A stretch of 64,000 nucleotides of DNA from positions 124,001 through 188,000 of the forward strand of contig NZ_BSTF01000018.1 of assembly GCF_030269365.1 (NCBI RefSeq). Direction: 5' to 3'. The stretch comes from Lentzea sp. NBRC 102530. Its GTDB lineage: Bacteria > Actinomycetota > Actinomycetes > Mycobacteriales > Pseudonocardiaceae. Within the stretch, counting starts at the first letter, position 1. Each line of letters opens with the position of its first letter. Position numbers and translations under genes: made by a program. Below, in pieces: positions 8,160 to 16,509 of this stretch. The notes beneath the pieces were generated by a model that ran no database searches, was not told the DNA's origin, and saw nothing but the letters and a program-made list of their open reading frames with translations.

Positions 8160-8833
8160 CACCCGATTTTAGGGAGGTTCAGCTCCTCGAACACGCCGGC
8201 GTGCGCCTTCATCAGGCGGTAGTAGAGCAGGGCTCCGGTCTCGCGCTTGATGTAGAACCACTGCGTCTCGCGCGTCTGCACGTTCGGGCCGACGCGCGTC
8301 GGGGACGTCCAGGCCGTCAGCCCGGCGTCCTCGGCCATCGTGCGGGCGCGCAGCGAGTGCCACGGGTCGCTGACGATCACCGCGGTCTTCAGGTCGCGTT
8401 CCTTCGCGACGGACGCGACGGCCCGCAACGACCCGAGCGTGTCCGCGCCCTCGCCGACCTGGAGCACCTTGTCCTCCGGCACCCCGCGCTTGACCAGCCA
8501 CAGCTTGCCGACCTGGCCCTCGGTGAAGTTGTCACCGGGCTGGCGGCCGCCGGTCGTCGCGATGTAGCCGACGACGCCCTCCTGGTAGAGGCCGAGCGCG
8601 TGTTCCAGCCGGGCCGCGAGCACGTCGGACGGGACGCCGTTGTACTGCGCGGCGCCGAGCACGACCGCCATGTCGGCCTTCGTCCAGTCGTCCACGCGCG
8701 CGACCTGCCACACGCGGAACGCGGTGCCGCCGCCGACGAGCACGGCGATGGCCAGCGCCCCGAAGACGAGGCGCAACACGATCCGGCGAATCCTGGCGAG
8801 TGGTTTGAGGGGCGTGGTCCGCACACCACGCAT
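8159..8833 (-). CDS. SanA/YdcF family (DUF218) membrane-anchored protein
   Basis: A 224-residue protein with one N-terminal membrane segment (about residues 16-36, [14 protein letters not shown]) after a basic start [17 protein letters not shown]. The DUF218 domain lies outside the membrane: [27 protein letters not shown], then [14 protein letters not shown] and [17 protein letters not shown]. Members include E. coli SanA and YdcF, linked to envelope integrity, with no fixed biochemical role. ATG 8833 was chosen because it precedes the basic/hydrophobic anchor. It is the first gene of an operon with dgt and probably the serpin, divergent from the peptidase E gene. Confidence 0.85.
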   Translation of the reverse strand: MRGVRTTPLKPLARIRRIVLRLVFGALAIAVLVGGGTAFRVWQVARVDDWTKADMAVVLGAAQYNGVPSDVLAARLEHALGLYQEGVVGYIATTGGRQPGDNFTEGQVGKLWLVKRGVPEDKVLQVGEGADTLGSLRAVASVAKERDLKTAVIVSDPWHSLRARTMAEDAGLTAWTSPTRVGPNVQTRETQWFYIKRETGALLYYRLMKAHAGVFEELNLPKIG

Positions 8834-8884
8834 GGTTCCAGACCCGGCGGGGGTCGCGTTGACGCCCCTGCGAGGATCATCGTC

Positions 8885-9616
8885 ATGCCTGCTGAGCAGC
8901 CCACCATCCTCGCCACGTCGGGAGGTCTGCGCTCCGGGCGCAGGACCTACTTCGAGTTCAACAAGCTCATCCACTTCGCGCTGGACCTCGCCGGCGTGGA
9001 CGGCCGCGCGCCCCGGTTGTGCCACGTGGGGACAGCGGGCGGTGACCAGCGGGCCATGAACGCGAACATGGCCGAGGCGGGCAGGGTCGCGGGCGTCGAG
9101 GTGTCGCCGCTCAACCTCTTCACGATGCCGCCGACCGACGACCTGGAGGACTACGTCCTGTCCCACGACGTCGTCTGGGTCGGCGGGGGCTCGGTCGCGA
9201 ACCTCCTAGCGGTCTGGGACGTGCACGGCCTCGGCGCGGTCTTCCGCAAGGCGTGGGAGTCCGGCGTGGTGCTCAGCGGCGTGTCGGCGGGGTCGATCTG
9301 CTGGCACTCCGGCGGCGCGACCGACTCGTTCGGCCCGGACCTCCGGATCGTCACCAACGGCCTGGGCTTCCTGCCCTACGGCAACGGCGTGCACTACGAC
9401 TCCGAGGAGCAGCGCCGCCCGAAGATCCACGAGGCGGTGGCGGCCGGAACGCTGCCGACGACCTACTGCACCGACGACGGCGCGGGCCTGCTCTACCGCG
9501 GCACCGAACTCGTCGAAGCGGTGACGGAACGCCAGGGCGCCGGCGCATACGTGGTGGTCAGGGAGGATTCTTCAGCAACCGCACAGGAGGAAAAGCTCGA
9601 CACCAGGGCGCTCTGA
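8885..9616 (+). CDS. peptidase E-like family S51 serine peptidase
   Basis: The 243-residue protein matches the S51 family (E. coli PepE, cyanophycinase relatives), which use a Ser-His-Glu type triad on a class I glutamine amidotransferase-like fold. The nucleophile is in SGVSAGSICW near residue 140. Preceding it is the strand-turn VVWVGGGSVANLLAVW. PepE cleaves Asp-X dipeptides, and the exact specificity here is unknown. No signal peptide is present, so it should be cytoplasmic. ATG 8885 begins MPAEQPTILATSGG, the expected first beta strand. The serine hydrolase gene starts 16 bp after its stop and could share its transcript. Confidence 0.88.
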   Translation: MPAEQPTILATSGGLRSGRRTYFEFNKLIHFALDLAGVDGRAPRLCHVGTAGGDQRAMNANMAEAGRVAGVEVSPLNLFTMPPTDDLEDYVLSHDVVWVGGGSVANLLAVWDVHGLGAVFRKAWESGVVLSGVSAGSICWHSGGATDSFGPDLRIVTNGLGFLPYGNGVHYDSEEQRRPKIHEAVAAGTLPTTYCTDDGAGLLYRGTELVEAVTERQGAGAYVVVREDSSATAQEEKLDTRAL

Positions 9617-9632
9617 CGCGGACCTTGGAAGT

Positions 9633-10523
9633 GTGCGCTGGGCCCTGATCGTCCTCCTCGTCGCGGCGGTGTTCGCCATCCCGGACGCTGCGCCGTGCCT
9701 CGCGCACGGCAAGCCTTCCGCTGATATATCGCGTGGCCCCGATGTAGTGGATACGGGTGACGGTGCCGATGTATCGGATAGCGGATCCACTACCTCGGAT
9801 GTCGCTCCCACCTCGCCGATATCCGATGTATCAGCCACCGATATATCGGATATCGCGGCGGCGGGCGGCGCGTCCGACGTCGGCCTCGCGGTGTTGGACC
9901 TTCGCACGGGCGTGACCGTGTCTTCCCAAGGGGACAAGCCGTTCTACTCGGCGTCGCTGTCGAAGCTGATCCTCGCCGTCGACGCGGTGCGGCGGCCGTT
10001 GTCCGACGGCGACGTCGCCCTCATCGACCGCGCGTTGAGCGTGAGCGACGACAACGCCATGGACGTGCTGTGGACGAGGTTCGACGGCATGGGCGCCATC
10101 GGCCGCGTCGCCACGGCGGCGGGACTTACAGGTACTCACGCTCCTGAAGACCCCTCGCAGTGGGGAGAGGTCGTCATCACCGCGAACGACATGGTGCGGC
10201 TCTACGACTACATCCTGAACTCATCGCAGTTGAGTTCAGCACAGCGCGACGCGGTCGTCGGCGCCCTCTCGAAGGCGCCCGCCACCGCCGCCGACGGCTT
10301 CGACCAGGCGTTCGGCCTGCTCGGCGTCACCGGCGTCTACGCCAAGCAGGGCTGGATGTACTACCTGCCCGCCGACGTCTACCTGCACAGCGCGGGCGTG
10401 CTCGACGACCGCTACGCCGTCGCCGTCCTGACGACGAACCCGACGGGGTCGTGGACGACGGCCAGGGACTCGATCAACGCCGTCAGCACGGCCGTCCTCG
10501 CGAAGCTGGGTGTCAAGGGCTGA
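9633..10523 (+). CDS. secreted class A beta-lactamase-like serine hydrolase with a repetitive Asp/Ser linker
   Basis: A 296-residue exported protein. Residues 1-24 form a Sec signal peptide (RWALIVLLVAAVFAIPDAAPC, with a Cys at the possible lipobox). A linker of about 45 residues built on D-I-S / D-V-S units comes next. The catalytic domain shows SxxK as SLSK in YSASLSKLIL and an SDN-like motif in VSDDNAMDVLW. The KTG-type triad is less clear. This is the beta-lactamase / penicillin-recognising fold. Resistance, peptidoglycan or esterase activity cannot be told apart. The linker DNA is strikingly AT-rich and uses rare ATA and GTA codons (see the repeat entry). The 3' end overlaps the convergent membrane protein gene by 11 bp. 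Confidence 0.82.
   Translation: MRWALIVLLVAAVFAIPDAAPCLAHGKPSADISRGPDVVDTGDGADVSDSGSTTSDVAPTSPISDVSATDISDIAAAGGASDVGLAVLDLRTGVTVSSQGDKPFYSASLSKLILAVDAVRRPLSDGDVALIDRALSVSDDNAMDVLWTRFDGMGAIGRVATAAGLTGTHAPEDPSQWGEVVITANDMVRLYDYILNSSQLSSAQRDAVVGALSKAPATAADGFDQAFGLLGVTGVYAKQGWMYYLPADVYLHSAGVLDDRYAVAVLTTNPTGSWTTARDSINAVSTAVLAKLGVKG
9718..9862 (+). repeat. AT-rich repeat tract encoding the Asp-Ile/Val-Ser linker
   Basis: Inside the serine hydrolase gene, the octamer GATRTATC occurs at 9723, 9768, 9825 and 9840, with further GATATC units at 9818 and 9849. CCGATATATCGG at 9838-9849 is a perfect 12-bp palindrome. GATGTAGTGGAT near 9741 is partly mirrored by GGATCCACTACC near 9783. The tract reads in frame as D-I-S and D-V-S units using ATA and GTA codons that are very rare elsewhere in this window. 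Confidence 0.8.
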
Positions 10524-11382
10524 GCCGGTGCCGGCGTTCCTGGTCCGCGCGCCACGGCCGGTCCCAGTCGCCGCTGAACTCCCGCACCACGAGCATCGCG
10601 ACGACGAGCAGCACGACGGCGCCGAACGTGATCGCGCCGAACAGCACCCCGACCTCCTCCGCGGTGGACGCGAACGCGTACACCGCGACCCCACCGGCGG
10701 ACGGCACGACGACGTAGTTGCCGACGTTGCGGCGCCGCGCGTCGTAGACGTCCTTCACGCTCGCAAGCCGCACGCCGAGCAACACGGGCGTGAGCGTCAC
10801 CAGAAGCCCGACGGCCAGCAGGATCCACCGGTACGCGGGGGCCGCGAACGCCACCGCCACCGCGGCGAGCGCCAGCGCCGTCCCCACCACGACGAGCACG
10901 GTCGAAAGCACCCGGACCCGCGCGAGCGGCTCACCGGCACCGCTGTCGGGCGCGAGCGGTCCGCACTCGGCGACGACGATCTTGTGCACCGCGAGCGACT
11001 GCCGCAGCGCGAGCACCAGCGCCCCGGCCACCGGCACCGCGAGCGCCAGCACCGCCCCCACCGCGAAGGTGCCGGGCCTGCCGACGGGCTCGATGCCGAA
11101 CCCGAACCAGTGGAACGGGAAGAACGCCGCCAGGGCGACCCCTTCCAGCACCACGAACACGTGCCTCGACCGGACAGCCGACTCCACGTCGGTCAGCCGC
11201 AGCGCCACGACCCCGCCAGCCGCAGCACACAGGCACACCAGCCCGCCGCTCACCGCCGAGGCCAGCAGCACCCGCGGGTTCGCCACGTCGATCACCGCCG
11301 CGCACGCCGCCACCCAGACGACGAGCACCACCCCCGTGGCGGCCTGCACGCCGCCACGCCCCCTGACCCGTTCCCCCGTCAT
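10513..11382 (-). CDS. polytopic membrane protein, last gene of the ESX-like operon
   Basis: About 289 residues with seven or eight hydrophobic segments separated by short Arg-rich loops, ending in a basic tail (WRADQERRHRLSP). There is no recognisable catalytic motif. ATG 11382 (MTGERVRG) places a short basic segment before the first membrane span. GTG/ATG codons further upstream are possible. It lies 39 bp after the previous membrane gene of the same strand, and its 3' end overlaps the convergent hydrolase gene by 11 bp. Role unknown; possible transporter, envelope factor or immunity-type protein. Confidence 0.7.
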   Translation of the reverse strand: MTGERVRGRGGVQAATGVVLVVWVAACAAVIDVANPRVLLASAVSGGLVCLCAAAGGVVALRLTDVESAVRSRHVFVVLEGVALAAFFPFHWFGFGIEPVGRPGTFAVGAVLALAVPVAGALVLALRQSLAVHKIVVAECGPLAPDSGAGEPLARVRVLSTVLVVVGTALALAAVAVAFAAPAYRWILLAVGLLVTLTPVLLGVRLASVKDVYDARRRNVGNYVVVPSAGGVAVYAFASTAEEVGVLFGAITFGAVVLLVVAMLVVREFSGDWDRPWRADQERRHRLSP

Positions 11383-11421
11383 ATCCAGAACACGCGGCAA
11401 GCACCGGGGATGTTGCTCGGG

Positions 11422-11856
11422 TCAGAGGAACTCGCGACCGAGTTCCCGGGGGTTCCCCGCCTTGGCAGCGCGTTCCACCCGGAGCGCGACGAACAACGTC
11501 AACCCGGCCGACGCCACCATCGCCAGGGTGAAGACCACCGAGCTCAGGCTCGTCAGCAGGCCGTCGACCCCGGGGTGGTCCGTGTACAGGGTCAGCAGCG
11601 AGATGGTGCCGAAGCTGACCGGAACCCCGAGGCAGTACCGCAGCAGCTTGTTCAGCCGCTGCAGGTCGGGCACCCGCAGCACGAGCACCCCGGCCACCAC
11701 GCACCCGAGCGCCGCCAGAGCACCCGGCCACGCGAGCCACTGACGGGCGAAGTCGCGCAACGGCAACGTCATCCCCGCCACGAACGCCGTGAGCGCAAGC
11801 CCCGGCCCCGCCGCGACGAGCGCGACCCCGTACTGCCTGATCTCCTGCGAACTCAT
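11422..11856 (-). CDS. four-span membrane protein
   Basis: A 144-residue protein that starts MSSQEIRQYGVALVAAGPG and has about four predicted membrane helices with an Arg-rich C-terminal tail (LRVERAAKAGNPRELGREFL). No enzyme motif is seen. The ATG at 11856-11854 overlaps the TGA of the upstream gene as ATGA, so translation is coupled. The LRVPDLQRLNKL and LRVKDLRAAHR-type loops resemble each other in this protein and the next gene upstream, which suggests the membrane genes of this operon arose by duplication. Confidence 0.72.
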   Translation of the reverse strand: MSSQEIRQYGVALVAAGPGLALTAFVAGMTLPLRDFARQWLAWPGALAALGCVVAGVLVLRVPDLQRLNKLLRYCLGVPVSFGTISLLTLYTDHPGVDGLLTSLSSVVFTLAMVASAGLTLFVALRVERAAKAGNPRELGREFL

Positions 11857-12662
11857 CGCGCCGGAACCCCCTCGAGCACGCGGTGCAGCCGGAAAGCACC
11901 CAACACGATCCCGAGAGTCGCCGCGACGTACAGCAGGTCGTACAAGATCCCGGCGACCGCGGACTCGGTCATCAGCACGTACGCGACGGGTTGCACCACG
12001 GCAAGGCCCACCAGCGCGACCAGCACCAGTCCGAGCAGCACGACACGCCCTCGATGCGCAGCGCGAAGATCCTTCACCCGCAGCAGGAGCACACCGGTGA
12101 CGACCGTGCCGGCGGCCGTGGCCACACCGAGCCCGACGAGCCAGCCGACCCCGGGCACCGGCACGCTCGACGACACCGCGACGAGCGCCACCACGAGCAG
12201 CCCGCCGAGCACCACCGTCCCGGTCCCCCACCTCCGCAGCCCGCCGACGGGCCCGTCCAGCTCGGGCTTCGGCGTGATCAGCAGCGGCACCAGCACGGTC
12301 GACGAGACCGACAAGACCGCGATCACGCAGAACGCCACGGTGCCCGTCGTGATCGGTGTCGCCGGGTGTTCCACGTACTCGTCGCGCACCTCGACACCGG
12401 CCAGGTACGTGCCCATCACCGAGAACCCGACGGGGAACCCGAAGCCACGACGACCCGGCCGGAGCAGCATCACCCCGGTCAGGAGCGGCCCGAACGCCAC
12501 CGCCGCCACGGCCCACCACACCGACCAGGTGGCGACCCCGGTCACCGGCAGGTCCAGCACGGCCAGGACCATCCCGGCCAGCATCGCGATCCCGGCGCCC
12601 GTCATCAGGGCGCCGATCTGTCTCAACGGCAGTGCGCGCATGCCCTCATCACGCACGAGCAC
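11853..12662 (-). CDS. eight-span membrane protein
   Basis: Up to 269 residues with about eight hydrophobic segments. A central hydrophilic stretch near residue 90 (EVRDEYVEHPATPI) and loops ending LLRPGRR and LLRVKDLR are visible. The start could be GTG 12662 or ATG 12641 (MRALPLRQIGALM). The second has GAGG close upstream. The two halves look alike in span pattern, suggesting an internal duplication. The stop overlaps the following ATG by four bases. Function unknown; it belongs to the ESX-like operon. Confidence 0.7.
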   Translation of the reverse strand: MLVRDEGMRALPLRQIGALMTGAGIAMLAGMVLAVLDLPVTGVATWSVWWAVAAVAFGPLLTGVMLLRPGRRGFGFPVGFSVMGTYLAGVEVRDEYVEHPATPITTGTVAFCVIAVLSVSSTVLVPLLITPKPELDGPVGGLRRWGTGTVVLGGLLVVALVAVSSSVPVPGVGWLVGLGVATAAGTVVTGVLLLRVKDLRAAHRGRVVLLGLVLVALVGLAVVQPVAYVLMTESAVAGILYDLLYVAATLGIVLGAFRLHRVLEGVPAR

Positions 12663-12676
12663 GCCGTTCTGTTGCC

Positions 12677-13180
12677 TCAGCGGACCCGCAGAACCCGGCG
12701 CCCGGTGAAGAACGCGACCCCACCCAGCACGACGAGCAACCCGAGCACCGCGAGGTACACGGCGGACCCGGTGGTGAACGGCACCGGCCGCTCACCGCCG
12801 TTCAGGGTCATCGCCTCGCAGAACCAGGCGAACAGCGCGCAGAAGATCGCCCCCGCCCACCAGACCCCGAGCAGCCGCCGGACAAGGCGAGCCCCGTTCA
12901 CGTCGACGTACCCGTCCCGCGCGCACGACCGGGCCGTCGCGAGACTCAGGCCCGACAAGATTCCCCAGAACGCACCGATCCCCGCGATCACCACGCCGAT
13001 CACGTTGATCGGGTTGTCGGCCGTCGGCAGGTTCAGGCCGACCGCGACGAGCACGATCCCGAACACCAGCGCCATGCCGATGAGCGGTAGCCCCGTCAAC
13101 GCGAGCCGCTTCCTGATCCAGCGGACGCGTTCGTCGGGGACCCGCACCCACTGCGGTGGCGGCCCCTGGCCCACGATCAT
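12677..13180 (-). CDS. four-span membrane protein following the WXG-like gene
   Basis: A 167-residue protein with an N-terminal cytoplasmic stretch (MIVGQGPPPQWVRVPDERVRWIRKR) and then about four membrane helices. Two of the loops carry Cys (TARSCARDG, IFCALFAWFCEAM). ATG 13180 shares a base with the TGA of the WXG-like gene (TGATG), which places it directly under that gene for translation. In T7SS toxin loci the gene immediately after a WXG/LXG protein is often its partner or immunity protein. That role is only an inference here. Confidence 0.72.
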   Translation of the reverse strand: MIVGQGPPPQWVRVPDERVRWIRKRLALTGLPLIGMALVFGIVLVAVGLNLPTADNPINVIGVVIAGIGAFWGILSGLSLATARSCARDGYVDVNGARLVRRLLGVWWAGAIFCALFAWFCEAMTLNGGERPVPFTTGSAVYLAVLGLLVVLGGVAFFTGRRVLRVR

Positions 13181-13947
13181 CAACTGCCGATCTTCCAATC
13201 CGAGCCGTCGCCATCGGTGACACTGGCGTCGCCCATGTCGCCCGTGTTCGGCATCGTCCACTCACGACCGATGTCGTGGATCTTCTGCATGATCGAGTTC
13301 TGCTCGGTCTCGATGGTGTTGGTGTGGGCCTCCAACGCCATGATCGTGGCACCGACGATGCCGATCGCGACGGTGAGTCCGCCCGCGATCGCGGCCACGG
13401 CGGCGGGCGTGCCGACCACCGTGCAGGCGGCGGCGATCGCGCCGACGGCGGCCACGACGAACGTCGCCAGCGCCACGCCCATCGCGATCCAGAAGGCGTC
13501 GATCGAGTTCGCGAGGCTGTTGAGGGACGCGCGCATCTGGTTCGCGACGTCCTTGACCCCGTTCAGCCCCTGCGACTGCGGCGGGACCGTCGCCGAGTAG
13601 GCCCGTGCGGCCTTGCCTTCCCACTCGACGTTCGTGCGCATCCTGTCGAGCGTGACCGTGCCGGCGACGTCACCGAGCTTGTTGCCGACCTTCTCGACCC
13701 ACTCCGTGCCGACCTGCCGGAGCCGATCCGAGTCGCCCGGCTGCTCGAAGAGCTGGTTCACCCGGTCCCAGAACTCGGCGATCTTCACGTTGACGATCCG
13801 GATGCCGTCCTCGACCCTCTCGATCACCCACTTCAACGGGGCGGGGACCCAGCTCAGCGTCGTGTTCACCACGTCGAAGAACCGGCGGATGGCGCGGTCC
13901 ACGTCGTCGGCCTTGCCCTTGGCCTGCACGACCAGCGGATTGGTCAC
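13180..13947 (-). CDS. WXG-like protein with a C-terminal membrane hairpin (T7SS-associated)
   Basis: A 255-residue protein. The first 150 residues are mostly helical and contain RTNVEWEGKAARAYSATV near residue 110, a W-x-G turn (WEG) typical of WXG100-superfamily export substrates. Residues 150-205 are two long Ala/Val/Gly-rich hydrophobic helices (VALATFVVAAVGAIAAACTV). A short acidic hydrophilic tail follows. The GTG at 13947 overlaps the preceding TGA (GTGA). The layout fits a T7SS-associated protein that anchors in or crosses a membrane. A toxin role is possible but no catalytic motif is seen. Confidence 0.75.
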   Translation of the reverse strand: MTNPLVVQAKGKADDVDRAIRRFFDVVNTTLSWVPAPLKWVIERVEDGIRIVNVKIAEFWDRVNQLFEQPGDSDRLRQVGTEWVEKVGNKLGDVAGTVTLDRMRTNVEWEGKAARAYSATVPPQSQGLNGVKDVANQMRASLNSLANSIDAFWIAMGVALATFVVAAVGAIAAACTVVGTPAAVAAIAGGLTVAIGIVGATIMALEAHTNTIETEQNSIMQKIHDIGREWTMPNTGDMGDASVTDGDGSDWKIGS

Positions 13948-14264
13948 CTGATCTCCCCCGTCAGCCGGTTCATCGCGTGCAGGTTCGCGTCTTCCTCGCG
14001 CTCGTAGGTGTCCGCAGCGGCGCGCAGACTGTCGCCGAGCCCGTTGAACGCCGACATCGCCTGGCGCAGCAGGTCCTCGAGCACGACCCTGCCGTTCTCA
14101 CAGGTGCGGTCGAGACCGCGGTCGACGGCCCACATCGACACGTCGTGGCCGGTCAGCGTCAGTCCGGCGATGGCGCTCTGCGGACCCTCCACGTTGTCGG
14201 CGGCGGCCGACCAGAGACCCGCGTCCGCCCGCATCGCCTCGAGCGCGACCTTCAAGTCGCTCAT
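13944..14264 (-). CDS. EspC/WXG100-like small secretion-associated protein
   Basis: A 106-residue, mostly helical protein that starts MSDLKVALEAMRADAGLWSA. It has a central break around LTLTGHDVSMW and a second long helix ending TYEREEDANLHAMNRL. Size, helix-turn-helix hairpin pattern and gene context match the EspC / WXG100 class of ESX-linked proteins, although the turn does not carry a canonical W-x-G. It would be the small partner of the 255-residue protein translated right after it. The ATG at 14264 overlaps the upstream stop by four bases. Confidence 0.72.
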   Translation of the reverse strand: MSDLKVALEAMRADAGLWSAAADNVEGPQSAIAGLTLTGHDVSMWAVDRGLDRTCENGRVVLEDLLRQAMSAFNGLGDSLRAAADTYEREEDANLHAMNRLTGEIR

Positions 14265-14959
14265 GCCAGTCCCACTTTCCGCAGCAGCCTTGCCGGATCG
14301 CTCGCCAGCGCCTGGAGCTCGGCGATCGCCGGACCGGCCGGACGGGGCACCGGTGCGGCTCGGTCGTGCAACGCGCGCAGGACCTCGGCGAGTTCGCCCT
14401 CCATCTCGGCTTCGGGAGCCGCGTGCGCCCACCTGTCGTCGATCTCGAAGCGCACGATCCGGCCGGACTGCGCCGTGCCGCGGACGTGTCCACCGCGGCT
14501 TTCGGCCTGCACGGGAACGTTCACCGTCTGATCGAGACCGGAGGTGAACGAGGCGAGTTCGGTGTTCACGGCGTCGAACAACCTCATCGCGTCATCGCGG
14601 GTGAACGGTGTCTCGTCGACGCTCCGGTCCGGAGGAAGCGGCTCGACGGCCGTCAGATCCCCCTGCGCTTCCACCGATCGGGACAACGCCTGCATGGTCG
14701 CGTTGTTCGCCGCATCGGCAACGGCGGCGTCGAGAGCGCGCTGGTCGATGCTGTCACGCCACCGGGCGGCCAGCCGGACGGCGCGCACCCGGCCGTCGAG
14801 CTCGACGACCACCGAGACCGCGCCGCTCGCGTCGGCACCGACGCAGGCGTCAGCGTCGTCCGGCTGGGGCGAGGCGGGCGGCGGTGTGACACGCCGCCCG
14901 GCCTCGTACTCCCAGTCCTCGGCTTCCTCGAAGCCCCACCTGCGGTTGTCCTCGACCAT
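14261..14959 (-). CDS. YbaB/EbfC-like protein opening the ESX-like operon
   Basis: A 232-residue cytoplasmic protein. Residues ~45-95 show a YbaB-like pattern (GAVSVVVELDGRVRAVRLAA, then an amphipathic helix RALDAAVADAANNAT), the fold of nucleoid-associated EbfC proteins. Members of this family often precede WXG100 genes in actinobacteria. The N-terminal 40 residues are acidic and Pro-rich. A second conserved-looking segment (GTAQSGRIVRFEIDDRW) follows. ATG 14959 has AGGGA at a good distance. An upstream start at 14983 is less likely. It heads seven tightly overlapping genes that run to 10513. Confidence 0.72.
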   Translation of the reverse strand: MVEDNRRWGFEEAEDWEYEAGRRVTPPPASPQPDDADACVGADASGAVSVVVELDGRVRAVRLAARWRDSIDQRALDAAVADAANNATMQALSRSVEAQGDLTAVEPLPPDRSVDETPFTRDDAMRLFDAVNTELASFTSGLDQTVNVPVQAESRGGHVRGTAQSGRIVRFEIDDRWAHAAPEAEMEGELAEVLRALHDRAAPVPRPAGPAIAELQALASDPARLLRKVGLA

Positions 14960-15030
14960 TCGATCCCTGCACGCTGTGACCACTCGACTTCACAACGCAG
15001 CAGCGAACAGGGCCGAACGGAGCAACGGAA

Positions 15031-16428
15031 CTAGCAGCCCACCAGGCGAGCCGCGAGGTAGGACTCCAGCTGGTCCATCGCCACGCGCTCCTGCGACATC
15101 GTGTCGCGCTCCCGCACCGTCACGGCGAGGTCGGTGAGCGTGTCGAAGTCGACCGTCACGCAGAACGGCGTGCCGATCTCGTCCTGGCGGCGGTAGCGGC
15201 GGCCGATGGCACCGGCGTCGTCGAAGTCGACGTTCCAGTTGCGGCGCAGGGCCGTCGCGAGGTCGCGGGCCTTGGGCGACAGGTCGGCGTTGCGGGACAA
15301 CGGCAGCACCGCGACCTTGACCGGCGCGAGGCGGCGGTCGAGCTTCAGCACGACGCGCTTGTCCACGCCGCCCTTGGCGTTCGGGGCCTCGTCCTCGGTG
15401 TAGGCCTCGAGCAGGAACGCCATCATCGGGCGGCCGACGCCGGCTGCCGGTTCGATGACGAACGGCTTGAAGCGCGAGTTCGTCGCCTGGTCGAAGTACG
15501 ACAGGTCGACACCCGAGTGGTTCGAGTGCGTCGTGAGGTCGAAGTCGGTGCGGTTCGCGATGCCCTCGAGCTCACCCCACTCCTGGCCGCCGAACTGGAA
15601 GCGGTACTCGACGTCGACCGTCCGCTTCGAGTAGTGCGACAGCTTCTCCTTCGGGTGCTCGTAGTGACGCAGGTTCTCCTTGGAGATGCCGAGGTCGGTG
15701 TACCAGCGGGTGCGCTCGTCGATCCAGTACTGGTGCCACTCCTCGTCCGTCCCGGGCTCGACGAAGAACTCCATCTCCATCTGCTCGAACTCGCGGGTGC
15801 GGAAGATGAAGTTGCCCGGCGTGATCTCGTTGCGGAACGACTTGCCGATCTGACCGATGCCGAACGGCGGCTTCTTGCGCGACGTCGTCTGCACGTTCAG
15901 GAAGTTCGTGAAGATGCCCTGCGCGGTCTCGGGGCGCAGGTAGTGCAGGCCCTCCTCGGTCTCGATCGGACCGAGGTGCGTCTTGAGCAGGCCGTTGAAC
16001 ATCTTCGGCTCGGTGTAGGAGCCGCGCACGCCGCAGTTCGGGCACGGCACGTCGGAGACGTCGCCCTCGGCGACCTCCTTGCCGGTGCGCTCCGCGTACT
16101 CCTCGGACAGCGTGTCGGCGCGGAACCGCTTGTGGCACGACTCGCACTCGACGAGCGGGTCGACGAACGCCTCGACGTGACCGGAGGCGACCCACACGTC
16201 ACGCGGCAGGATGACCGACGAGTCCAGGCCCACGACGTCCTCGCGACCGCGGACCATGAAGTTCCACCACTGGCGCTTGATGTTGTCCTTGAGTTCGACG
16301 CCGAGAGGTCCGTAGTCCCACGCCGAGCGGGTACCGCCGTAGATCTCCCCGCACGGGTAGACGAACCCCCTGCGCTTGCAGAGGCTGACAACGGTTTCGA
16401 TGCGATCGGCGGGCAAGGGGAACTCCAT
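15031..16428 (-). CDS. glyS: glycyl-tRNA synthetase, dimeric type
   Basis: Charges tRNA-Gly. The 465 residues match the alpha2 class II enzyme found in actinobacteria, archaea and eukaryotes rather than the tetrameric alpha/beta form. The class II motif 1 region is [22 protein letters not shown] Cys-pair zinc-binding insertion (CESCHKRF and CPNCGVRG near residues 98-145) is present. Motif 2 is [25 protein letters not shown]. Motif 3 is [17 protein letters not shown]. The anticodon-binding domain ends the protein. ATG 16428. The glyS-smtB-zur order matches M. tuberculosis. Confidence 0.97.
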   Translation of the reverse strand: MEFPLPADRIETVVSLCKRRGFVYPCGEIYGGTRSAWDYGPLGVELKDNIKRQWWNFMVRGREDVVGLDSSVILPRDVWVASGHVEAFVDPLVECESCHKRFRADTLSEEYAERTGKEVAEGDVSDVPCPNCGVRGSYTEPKMFNGLLKTHLGPIETEEGLHYLRPETAQGIFTNFLNVQTTSRKKPPFGIGQIGKSFRNEITPGNFIFRTREFEQMEMEFFVEPGTDEEWHQYWIDERTRWYTDLGISKENLRHYEHPKEKLSHYSKRTVDVEYRFQFGGQEWGELEGIANRTDFDLTTHSNHSGVDLSYFDQATNSRFKPFVIEPAAGVGRPMMAFLLEAYTEDEAPNAKGGVDKRVVLKLDRRLAPVKVAVLPLSRNADLSPKARDLATALRRNWNVDFDDAGAIGRRYRRQDEIGTPFCVTVDFDTLTDLAVTVRERDTMSQERVAMDQLESYLAARLVGC

Positions 16429-16509
16429 CGGGGGAATGCGAATCGGGAGCTCAAGCCTAGCCCGTCACGTTGCGCCCCGAACGGGCGACCGGAGCCTTAC
16501 CCTGCAGGA

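Noticed and set aside
10510-12708. Plus-strand 732-codon frame across the membrane-protein operon
   Set aside because: Repetitive Arg/His/Pro/Gln-rich product with no hydrophobic core. The minus strand shows coherent membrane proteins with overlapping starts and stops.
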